Positions 22,790 through 31,599 of a DNA stretch of 32,129 bases are shown here, one piece after another. Source of the stretch: Protostelium mycophagum (taxonomy: Eukaryota > Evosea > Variosea > Protosteliida > Protosteliaceae); contig MZNV01000861.1 of assembly GCA_002081555.1 (NCBI GenBank), positions 1 through 32,129 of the forward strand, in the 5' to 3' direction. The translations under genes and the position numbers were made by a program. Numbering within the stretch: position 1 is the stretch's first letter; every line of letters begins with the position of its first letter. The notes under the pieces were generated by a model. That model worked only from the letters and a program-made list of their open reading frames with translations, was not told the DNA's origin and searched no databases.

Positions 22790-23148
22790 TCAATCACAGA
22801 GTTTGAAGACCTTGCAGACATCGTGCGAGGATTGTTTGGTAAAGAGGGATACTAGTGAGTTGAGATCCATTTGAGAAACTCCATTGCACTGAGTCTGTTA
22901 GCCATGTCGAAAGAGCTGGGACAACTCACGAGAGACTTCAAGAAACTCTTGGTTATTTTACAGGCTATCTTTGTTAACTCATTCTTAATTGCATTTTGGG
23001 TTCCATTCTTCTCAAGAAGCTCCTTCATCTGATGGACAATGGGTTTGCATATGATGCATTCGGTCTTCAACATGGGCTGTGCCTCAGGAATATCGTAGGC
23101 GGAGCTCTGGTAGAAGAAGCAGCATAGAAGAGCAAGGATGGGTGGATG
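22790..23148 (-). CDS. Saposin-B domain protein, N-terminus uncertain
   Basis: Exon 22890-23148 joined across a 38-nt intron to 22790-22851 gives 106 residues in frame. A hydrophobic leader (ILALLCCFFYQSSAY) precedes one saposin-B domain with all six cysteines at typical spacing. The first pair is in ECIICKPIV, the third Cys in LTKIAC, the fourth in KSLVSCPSSF and the last pair in HDVCKVFKLCD just before the stop. Such proteins bind or disturb lipid membranes in lysosomes or outside the cell; in amoebae some act as pore formers against bacteria. No in-frame ATG precedes the leader in this exon: a tiny upstream exon ending at the AAAG before 23148 is implied, and an out-of-frame ATG lies at 23154. 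A single-domain prosaposin-like product is the simplest reading. Confidence 0.72.
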
Positions 23149-23690
23149 CTTTCATCTTTGAAAAATGGTGCTTCGGGCTTTTGTCGGATCGCAAACGTCA
23201 AAATGGACAGACAGATCTGGAAACCGACAAAAAAGTGTCGGGTGGCTTGTGCATGGCTCTGAACAACCAAACCTTTTGGGGGCCAAATCAGAGGACGGCC
23301 TGGGCTGAACAATCATTTCTTCATTGCGGTTGGCATCCCAAGACAAATATGGGACCGAATGCCTCCACTTGGGTTGGTTGAGATGATCAAGACATTCATT
23401 CCCAAAATCCTCTTTGCAATCAGTGATCAGTTCTCGAAATTAAATGAATTAAATCCACATGGTGGCCACACCAACCCTTCCAGTTTGTGAAGAGAATAAC
23501 ATTTCCTTCTTTTTGAGTGTCAAAGTCTGCGTTTACAACTGATTTTAAAATTCGAAATGTTATAATCCAGGCGACGACATTATGGAAGCTCCCTTTCATC
23601 ATATTCCAGAAGGTATAAGGAAAGAAACTTTCCATCATTCACATCTTTAGGATCATCAGGGCTCAGGGGCGAACAGGTGTGTTGGTAATT
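23149..23690. other. Intergenic region between saposin and NF-YC genes
   Basis: It probably holds the first exon(s) and promoter of the saposin gene (-) and the 5' region of NF-YC (+). A + strand frame at 23079-23381 and a - strand frame at 23152-23346 are antisense to one another and show no domain. A separate minus-strand frame (MMKGSFHNVVAW near 23600 to 23420) has a plausible AG acceptor inside but no recognisable product. Confidence 0.35.
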
Positions 23691-24567
23691 ATGGACAGTG
23701 CTGACGCAGGCAGGCAGAATTCTGGAGGAATGTAGAGATTAGCATCACTACCAGTGATTTAAAAGATAATCAGCTCCCAGCAACACGCATAAAGAAGATA
23801 ATGAAATCAGACCCTGAAATTAAGGTGTGCTCCCTTTTTTGCCATAAATAATGAATAGCTAGATGATCAACAAAGAAGTGCCAGTATTGATGGCCAAGGC
23901 CTGCGAGATCTTTGTGAAGGAGATGACTTTGAGAGCTTGGAAACATGCGGAAAGTGGAGGCAGAAAGACATTACAACGGAATGATATAGCTACGGCCATC
24001 ACAAAAGAAGACATGTATGATTTTCTCATCGACTTTGTACATAGAGATGAGGTGAACATTCATAATCATAACATAAAAAGATGCAAGTCTGACCCAACAG
24101 GAAATACAAGATAAACAATTAAGGAAAGAGATGGCAAAGGTACGACCTCTTTATATTCATCAATCAATGACACCTCACAGCACAGCCAAGGTTTGGTCCC
24201 CATCGCGATAAAGCCATCCTCGAGCACACAGAATCCACAACAAGCAGTCGCATTACCACGTTCAGAGGTAACACCTAATCATGTGAATGCAGACTGAAAT
24301 CAACAGCCTCTATATAATTACCTGCAAACACAACCCTACGAAGAGCAGGTGACGACTATTGTCTTTTTCAATATATACATCCCACTTTATTATAGAGTTG
24401 TGTCAAAATGTTTTGTTGACTTAGATGTATATTCACGAAATCTGCAAGTAAAAACTACACTGGTTATTTGGATGATGACTGATCTAATGCAGAGTGTTCC
24501 AACAGAATACCCCATCACCCAGAACAATGACAGCACATACACTTCAAGAATAGAAGACATCATGTAA
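23691..24567 (+). CDS. NFYC: Nuclear transcription factor Y subunit C (NF-YC/HAP5), first exon uncertain
   Basis: Histone-fold subunit that pairs with NF-YB and joins NF-YA on CCAAT boxes. The core is unmistakable: [17 protein letters not shown], then after a 42-nt intron [40 protein letters not shown] and [20 protein letters not shown]. This matches animal, plant and yeast NF-YC almost residue by residue, including the TLQRNDIA loop. Downstream exons encode a Gln/Pro-rich tail ([12 protein letters not shown], then [11 protein letters not shown], then [10 protein letters not shown]), typical of the activation region. The end is probably [12 protein letters not shown]. The ATG at 23691 ([13 protein letters not shown]) needs a very short (23-nt) intron or another junction to reach the core, so the first exon is provisional. 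Convergent with the RNA-binding gene. Confidence 0.85.
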
Positions 24568-24635
24568 ACATGTTACAACTTCCATCATCTTATGTCGAAT
24601 CAACAAAAGATGTTGGACTTGATTTTCTCGACAAT

Positions 24636-27228
24636 TTATTGTGGCCCGCGATTTGGTGATCTCTGGTCTTGGTATCCGCTCGTGTTTGGGTTGTTAAACA
24701 GTTGGTTAGCATTGTATCCACTGTTGGCGGGGTTGCCGTATCCCATATTGGCTCCAAGATTGCCTAAAGCACTCAGGTTGATTCCATAAGCTGCTCCAAG
24801 CGCGGGCATCTGTGAGTTGTAACCTGGTGTTGTTAGGATATGAGTGTTGTAGTTTGACGGTTCACCAGAGAGGTTGTACGAGTTGGCGAGTGCGGGGTTC
24901 ACTTGGTTTCCCGCCAAAATTCCTTGGAGAAGATTGGACGCCAGGGCGGATACGGGAGCAGCTGGCTGAGCATAAGGCATGGCTGCGGGGAAATTCGTGC
25001 TGGGTTGGTTGTAGTTTGACATTTGGTCATCTGCAATCATGAGTACAATCTCGAAGACATAAATGTGATGAACATGTGATGATGTTGATCTATAAAGAGT
25101 GTACAAAGACTGGATGTGATGATTACGTACTGTTCCCGTAACCACCTCTTCCACCCATGTTGTTATATCCTCCTTCATTGTAATTACGATTGTTGTTGAA
25201 ACCTGATATACGTAAGTCTGATACATCTACAATCAATTGCCGCAGGCACATACCTTGATTATTGTAATTTCCATAGCTCCTTCCAGCATTATTATAATTA
25301 TCGTAATTATTGTAATTATTCCCGCCGTTGTAGTTGTTGTTGTAGTTGCCGTACCCTCCTCTGTCATTATAATTGTCGTTATAATTATTATTATATGCTC
25401 CACGGTAATCATCTGTGAATATTCAAAATCTTGTAAGTTTGGAATGTAGAATCACCTCTGTAGTTCCCGCCTCCATAGTTACCTCCGTAGTTTGAGTTGC
25501 GGCCGTGGTCGTCTGTATGTTGTCACAATATGGCCACGTTGTTTTTATTCAAACAAATGCATCTTGAAATCGCGCCAATGCGATGTGCGATCTGCAATGC
25601 CTCAATACCAGAGATTTCTGGTATTGGTAGTCTGTTTATATAAATGTCCATAGCATGTTGAAATGCGGCAAAGCCGCAACGCAATAAAATCCTGGCCTAC
25701 ACTTCACCACAAAAGATTCCCAAACCCTAAACCCTAAATATAATAAAAGCTCACTGTGATCATTTCTCATCGGCCCATAATTATTTCCTCTATTGTCGAA
25801 TCGGTCATTACCCCTATAGACACGTTATTATCTTCTTCTATTATGGTTCAGGATCACCTTTGGTTCTGTCTGTTTTCACCACCTCCAGGATTTCGCTTTG
25901 ATTCGGCTAATCTCACTGTGATGTTTGATGATTGTCCTGGATCATTTAGTGGTGAATCATCATGAGGACTGATGGGACATAACACACCATCTTTCTCGAC
26001 CGGAGTTCCGTCTAATGCTTTCATCGCGTTTCTGACGGCGTCTCTCTCTTTGTATCTCACAAATCCACATCCTTTTGACACCCCATTAGGTCCTTTTAAT
26101 ATCACCAGATCTTCGATCTGAAGAGATCAATATGAGGTGATCATCGACCATATAGAGGACAGTACCTCTCCAAAAGGCTCAAATAATGGTCTCAAGTCCT
26201 CTTCTGTAAAGTTCTTGGGAAGCATGCCAGTGAAGATCTTCATGTTTACCTTGTCTGCCTCTGAGGCGGCATATTTTACCTTTTTATTCGTTATTGTCTG
26301 CCACAAAGACATTTATTCATCCATGTGTCATGATCATGACTTGTACCAACCTGAATGGGATTATTGGCGCCAGGAAGGGTGACACTCCCATGTAAAGCGG
26401 CCATGGCTGCTTCCGCCTCTGCCATGTGAAGGAATGTGACAAATCCACAGTTCTTCGATCTGGTATACATGAATACTTATCCTCGATTGTTTTCGAAATT
26501 TTGTTCTTTCTGTTTTTAAGGAGCTTACCTCCCAGTTTCACGGTCGATCAAGATATCGCACATAGTAATCTCTCCATATGGTGCAAAAATCTCACGCAGT
26601 TGCTGCAACAATCAGGCCTTAGAGGCCGAAATGAAACAAAAAACACACCTCTGCAACAAAGTCTCGAGGAAGCTGCCCCACAAAAAGTTTTAGAGTATCA
26701 TCCTCTTCACCTGCTCCACCCTGCTGTTGTCCTCTATCATTACTCTCTGGCTTTGTTTGTTCTGTCTGCTCTATCCTCGGTCCTCTTGGGTCAGTCGATT
26801 GTGTCTCTTGTTGTATTTGTTCAAGAGGGGGTGGATTCTGTTGTTCATGTGTGGTCACCTCGGTTTGGTTTTGAGGCAGATTTTGGGGGATTTGTGTTTC
26901 ACTCTGCAACACTTGGTCTGTTTGGACTTCACTGACACTCGCAGAAGCAACCTCGGAAGCACTCTGAGACGATACAATGAGCACCACAAAGAGAACCGAT
27001 CAATAACATTTTCTCGCAAGTTTCACGAATTACCTCGCTATCTTGAACGTCCACACGCTGTAACTCCGCTACATTTCCCTCAGACTCAGCACTAGAAGGC
27101 TCGACCTGGGCGGCTGTGGTTTGATCCTCTACGATATGTGTAGAATCTGAACCAGATGGAACAGCATGTTCGTCAGATACATGTGTCTCGTCGCTTGTAA
27201 GTGCCACACTTTGATTCTCCTCGCTCAT
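24636..27228 (-). CDS. CELF/Bruno-like RNA-binding protein with two RRMs and Asn/Gly/Tyr-rich tail
   Basis: The N-terminal third is acidic and Gln/Glu/Ser-rich (MSEENQSVALTSDETH). RRM1 has RNP2 LKLFVGQLP and RNP1 KNCGFVTF, and ends with the CELF-like ALHGSVTLPGANNPIQVKY. RRM2 has RNP2 KIFTGMLPKNFTEEDL and RNP1 KGCGFVRYKERDAV, followed by MKALDGTPVEKD. The spacing and the LPG..NPIQ link are hallmarks of the CELF/Bruno family (splicing and mRNA stability or translation). After RRM2 come six or so small exons encoding Gly/Asn/Tyr/Arg repeats (GGYGNYNNNYNGGNNY style), then a Pro/Ala/Asn tail with LGNLGANMGYGNPANSGY. No third RRM is present, unlike animal CELF. A 63-nt in-frame segment after EKDG can be read as intron or coding. 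One intron (about 25515-25760) is long and carries a telomere-like repeat. Confidence 0.85.
25562..25740. repeat. Hairpins and telomere-like repeat in an intron of the RNA-binding gene
   Basis: The intron contains a perfect inverted repeat CAATACCAGA/TCTGGTATTG with a 4-base loop (about 25609-25632). A second small hairpin is TGCGGC-AAA-GCCGCA (about 25664-25678). It also holds AAACCCTAAACCCTAAA at 25722-25738, i.e. two and a half units of the (CCCTAAA)n telomere repeat used by plants and several protists. The intron is about 240 nt, several times longer than usual here. Confidence 0.6.
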
Positions 27229-27375
27229 AACTGTTCGATGCAAATGATGAGACCCAAATATTTTTTATGTCTATCTACAACCCCCCTTGGAAAATGCGCA
27301 GAAATCTCCACAATCCCGCCTTTTTTTGAATTTAAAACTCGAATTCCTTGTGACTTTTTATTCCTTTTATCTATA

Positions 27376-28725
27376 TTAAAGATGGGCGGCAAATATTCCA
27401 CCGACAAACATCATGGCGACAGTGATGAGAGAGGCGGTGCTCAGATTTGGAACACCTGATATTCCATGTCCTGAGGTGCACCCTCCTGCCATCCTGGCTC
27501 CAAACACCACCAAAAACCCACCAAGAATGTTCTGATAGAGGCTCTGCAGATCATCAGAATCATTCTAGATCCTTCAAAATGATGATCTTTCTTGTATTGA
27601 GATCACGGTGAAACATGATCATCTGTCTTCTTGGTGATGAATAAATCAACATCACATACCAAGTTGGAGTAACCATTGACATGGCTAGATGCGACGTATG
27701 CACCCACGATCGTGCCCAATGCAGATGCCATGGACCACTCATCTTTGGAGGTACCGAAGAACCCTTTCAGGTAAGAAGATACACTGTTGGGTGACACCAT
27801 CTTGTAACAATAGGCAAACATCGTGACGAATGAGGAAGACATGCCCAACAGGTTGCCAGAGATCAGCAGACTTAGAAGTTGTGTAAGTCCGATCATGGTG
27901 CCAGCCTGTTTGTCTTTCAATCATCATGTTTGATTAAAAGTTTTATTTTAAGATTTTTTACAATAAAATTTATAAAATTGTTTTTACTGAGAAAAATTTA
28001 AACCAACATCTCGAAAAATTGAATATAATAAATTGTTCAAAAATAAAATTTAATTATGGCTCACCAGGGAAGGATGCCAGTGATTCTCTTGTATATTGTC
28101 AGAAAAAAATATGTTCAATAGAAATACAGAGGTGACCCCGGCGGCCACGATGAGCGCTCTGGCCTTTGTCTTTGAGATTCCAAGCGCCTTGTCTACCGTG
28201 TTTGTGGAGATTGTCTTCGCTGGGATACGTTCTTGTATGAAATTGAAGGCACCCGCGCCTAAGAGTCCACCTAAGAGGGTATAAATAGCACCTGGCACTC
28301 TGGCTCCGACCTTTTTTGAAATGAGAGATGTGATCATGATGTGTTTGGACCCAACAGAAAGACAAATGCATGGATTAAAGAGAAATCACCTGAGCATAAA
28401 CTGTTCCGGGACATGTTCCACCGATGGACATACCAGCACCAAGGAGAAGACCGCCCAAGATATTACCACTATAAGGTGTATTGACAAAGAATGTTCTCCC
28501 AGAAGGTGAAGGAAGAGTGCCAGGACGGATGATATCCATCAAGATGAGTGATAATGTGCTAGTAGATAAGGCTCCCAGAAACATCTTCATCATTGTAAAA
28601 TTTCTCAGCTGCATCTGTTCGGTGATGATGTGAGGCAGGTGGACATTTCCTTTGACTAGTGCATAACCAAAGCAGCCGCCTACAAGAAGGCCACCGCCAA
28701 TTCTCATTAACTTATTTTTGTCCAT
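27376..28725 (-). CDS. YeeE/YedE-family (TsuA-like) thiosulfate/sulfur transporter, 4 exons
   Basis: Membrane protein of the sulf_transp (PF04143-type) family. Exons 28390-28725, 28065-28310, 27660-27905 and 27376-27543 give 331 residues in frame. It has two homologous halves. The first half has MRIGGGLLVGGCFGYALVKG, FTMMKMFLGALS, NILGGLLLGAGMSIGG and the motif GGTCPGTVYAQVGARVPGA. The second half has LTQLLSLLISGNLLGMSSSF, IVGAYVASS, then NILGGFLVVFGARMAGGCTS and GHGISGVPN. The paired motifs G-G-T-C-P-G-T and G-G-C-T-S-G-H-G carry the cysteines that relay thiosulfate in bacterial TsuA. Both are present, so a working sulfur importer is plausible. About nine hydrophobic spans are visible. The last intron is about 115 nt and the second about 160 nt and AT-rich. 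Found in fungi and some protists as well as bacteria. Confidence 0.85.
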
Positions 28726-28738
28726 ATCACCCCTTCCG

Positions 28739-29006
28739 ATGCCGTTTGTTTGTGATGGCAGAACGAAAAACCAGAATCGGCGAATCGGGGACCCGGTGTT
28801 CAAAATGTCGGAATCTACAACGAAGTTGTAGACGGAAAATAATTATCTGATTGATAATTTTTACAAGAGAGTCTCAAGACCACGAAAACGTTTCATTGAA
28901 GAGATCCAATAGACCACAACACCATCAACAAGCAAATAAGTACGCAGAGTCCCAAATGACGAATAGGATATTTTCCATATATATAGAAGAATACAATGAC
29001 ACATAG
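28739..29006 (+). CDS. Doubtful small gene, about 75 aa
   Basis: An ATG at 28739 (MPFVCDGRTKNQNRRIG) is open to a GTAGAC donor at 28828. A 40-nt AT-rich segment ending TTTTTACAAG and then an exon 28868-29006 keep frame and end IYIEEYNDT. Nothing in the product is recognised. Another ATG at 28756 starts a short Cys-containing frame (GTRCSKCRNLQRSC). Both starts lie within 31 bases of the start codon of the transporter on the other strand, which leaves almost no room for a promoter, so this may be only the transporter's 5' UTR read in antisense. Confidence 0.22.
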
Positions 29007-29021
29007 AGGCACGAACCGACA

Positions 29022-29157
29022 ATCACCAATACTTTACCCTGAGCCGGGGTAACGGCTAGGCCCAGAGGCCGATCACCGTGCGATGCACGCAGGCCAGTTG
29101 TAAAACAGGCCAACTTGCGGCTGAATAAACGAGTAAACGAGTAAACGATATTTATGT
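29022..29157. repeat. GC-rich patch followed by short tandem repeat
   Basis: 29035-29120 is markedly more GC-rich than its surroundings and contains small palindromes (GTGCGATGCAC; GGCC repeats around AGTTGTAAAACA). It is followed at about 29128-29150 by three near-perfect copies of TAAACGAG. It lies between two convergent 3' ends, so it is non-coding in any model here. Confidence 0.45.
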
Positions 29158-29163
29158 GATTTT

Positions 29164-31546
29164 TTATTGAGCAAAGGAGACGGTCCGATTGCCCCTGCCA
29201 GGATCCGTGAGATTGGATATTGGGGGCAAAGAGAGTGACTGAGCAGCTTCTCGAGATTGCGCTCTTGAGATTGAGTTTTTGTCGTTCTGGGCGATAATTG
29301 GAGGAAACATGGGGGGAGGGGCTTCAAGCCCAAGCTGCCCTTGTTTCCCTATCACCTCCACTTCCCAGATTGACATCCCCCACCCCTCCACTGCCGCTTT
29401 TATCTCGACAATCCGGATGTACCGTGCCTTGATTTCGGTTTTCAGAAAGTGTTCTACCCATCCCTCTTTTCCGTCTGTGTGTGCCACAATAGCATTCCAC
29501 TGTTTTATTCAATCCGTTGAGTTGACCAGATTATTCACCTCGATTGTGGGCAATGATTCAATAGTGTTTTGCTTCCAAATGTTATCTTCTGGTGGTATGT
29601 TTTGACTGAAGTTGTCATGTTCTCCTTCACTTGCCGCTTCTATCTTGTATTCTTTGGCAAAAGCCCTTTCAAACCGAATTTTCAATTTTGAAATAGACCG
29701 CACCACACCCAAGTCTAAACCAAGAATTGCTTGATCTGGTGGATGCCCACAAAATCTGGTGTTGGGATTCCCGTCAACGGCTTTACTGGAGTCCACCTGT
29801 CCCGTTTCCATAGGGTCATAAACTCCAGAACTCCAGGTTGTACAATTTGTCGAGAGATTCACTACTTTCGGTCAGTGTCACCCATCATTAGAAACACACC
29901 ATATTCGTTATCAAACGCTTCTTGTCTGGCTCGCCTCTCCTCTTCTATTTTAGCTTCTTTCTCTTGTTTTACACGTTCCTCCTCATCCTTCTTGATTCGC
30001 AATGCCTCGACCTTCTTCTCTTTCGCTTCTTCGATCTTCCTTTTTCTCTCCAATGTCTCGTCCTCATTTCTCTTCTTCCTATCTAGTATCTCTTCGTTCT
30101 TTCTCCTCTTTCCTTCCCGCTTCACATCATCCGTATCCTTCTAAATCTCATTCAATATCCATCAAACTGTAAATACCCTCGATGGCTCCACTGTTTTTGA
30201 CACACGTGATTTGTCTTCTGAGTTGGGTTTATCTGATTTCCTATCTTCTGGCGTACGCTGCCTTGTCGGTGTTTTTGACCTAAATGTCGAATTTCCTGAT
30301 TGCAACACTGGTGTCTTCGGCGTTTTTGGCTTAAGATCTTCAACGATAGGGAATTCGCCGTTGGATGAAGAATTCCCTCGCGGACGTGATGTTGAGGAGG
30401 GTACTGATTCATTCTTTTTTGGCTTCAATTTAGCAAGGGATGCTTTTTCGGTCAGGAATCATATGAAATCTTGATCCACATACTTTCTATATAATGCCTC
30501 AACTCCGAGTTTTTACATTTATCAAGCGGTGCTTCATCTTTATTATTTCTGAGATGTACATCTGCTCCCTGATTGATCAACTGATACATTTAGGAGTGAA
30601 AACGCAATAAGCAGATACCTGCATGCACATTGTCCTTTGATTGTTCCTTACTGAGCCGTGAAGTGGAGTATTGCCATACTTGTCTTTAGCAGTAACATTG
30701 GCACCATTGTTTAACAGGATATGGCAAGTCTCTGTCTGTCCTTTCGCAGACCCTTTATGTAATGCCGTTTTGCCCCAGTTATCCTTGAAAATTGAAACTG
30801 CTGCACATTTTCAAGACGACCTACCTGGAGATTGACGTCTGCGCCTTTTGCAATAAGATAATTCACTATGTCTGTCCGACCTCTCTCTGTGGCAAGCATT
30901 AATGCTGTTGTACCATCTTTATCAGAAGCGTCAATAGCATTCCCAGCTCCCCACCCAGAAAGCAATACACCAAGCCTCAGAAGATCAGGATTAGCATTGG
31001 GGCCAGCTTCAGGAGAATAAGAATGTGATTTAAAAGCAAAATATCTCTCACCTGCTGGTGGTTGCCTCCCTTTCAGGCCTGAAATTGGTTCGTAAAGAAC
31101 CTTCTTCTTTTTCTTCTTTGTCTTCACAGGTGGCTCTGGAGGCCCGCCTGGTCGAACTTGTTCCTTCTTCTTTGGGGGATCAGTATTGGCGACTTTTCTG
31201 ATCTCAACTCCAACTTTAGCCCTTAGATCATTATATAGGTCTGCAACAGTTTGAAATCTGCGATCCTCGGCTGATGCGGTCAGATGCTGATTAAAAAAAT
31301 GTGAGGATCACGTTTTAGGAGAATAATATTCGCTCTCTGTGTGAGGGATGTGCGATCTGCCGCTGTAAGAATTGGTGGTGTACCAGGCACGTGAAGAGGC
31401 GTTGCTATAGAAAAGGTTCTTTGGATCGGAATCCCTTCACCGGCGTTATTTTCTTCCTCATTATGGTCAGATCTTGGTGTTGGCTCCTTTTCGACTTGTG
31501 TCTCTTCATCTTCTTGTGACATTGCGTTGCGATTCTCCTGGAACAT
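29164..31546 (-). CDS. Ankyrin-repeat / coiled-coil / F5-8C (discoidin-like) domain protein
   Basis: One long gene by continuous frame across at least eight introns. The N-terminus is acidic and Glu/Asn-rich (AMSQEDEETQVEKEP). A helix follows (TASAEDRRFQTVADLYNDLR), then a Lys/Pro-rich linker. Ankyrin repeats follow, with GTTALMLATERGRTDIVNYL then IAKGADVNLQ, WGKTALHKGSAKGQTETC, YGNTPLHGSV and INQGADVHLR. A Ser/Pro/Thr-rich basic linker (SRPRGNSSSNGEF) precedes a highly charged single helix or coiled coil (ERKRKIEEAKEKKVEALR style). The C-terminal F5/8C-like beta domain has SSGVYDP, AVDGNPNTRFCG, LGLDLGVVRSISKLKIRF, WNAIVAH and ARYIRIVEIKAAVEGWGMSI. No signal peptide is seen, so it looks cytosolic. 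The start is MFQEN at 31546 or MSQED at 31522. The junction near 31300 is uncertain. I know no named protein with this order. Confidence 0.75.
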
Positions 31547-31599
31547 CGCATTGAAGGAAAGTTGGTCCCTATTTTTGGAACACAACACAACCCTCGAAA

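Noticed and set aside
25237-25449. + strand ORF made of Ile and Val repeats
   Set aside because: It is the antisense of the Asn/Tyr-rich mini-exons of the RNA-binding protein (AAT/TAT repeats).
26426-27095. Long + strand ORFs of 169 and 122 codons
   Set aside because: Antisense to the N-terminus and RRM1 of the CELF-like gene; their hydrophobic content is a by-product of Gln/Glu codons on the other strand.
30211-30474. 87-codon + strand ORF
   Set aside because: Antisense to the Ser/Pro-rich linker of the ankyrin/F5-8C gene, which is supported by frame continuity over several introns.
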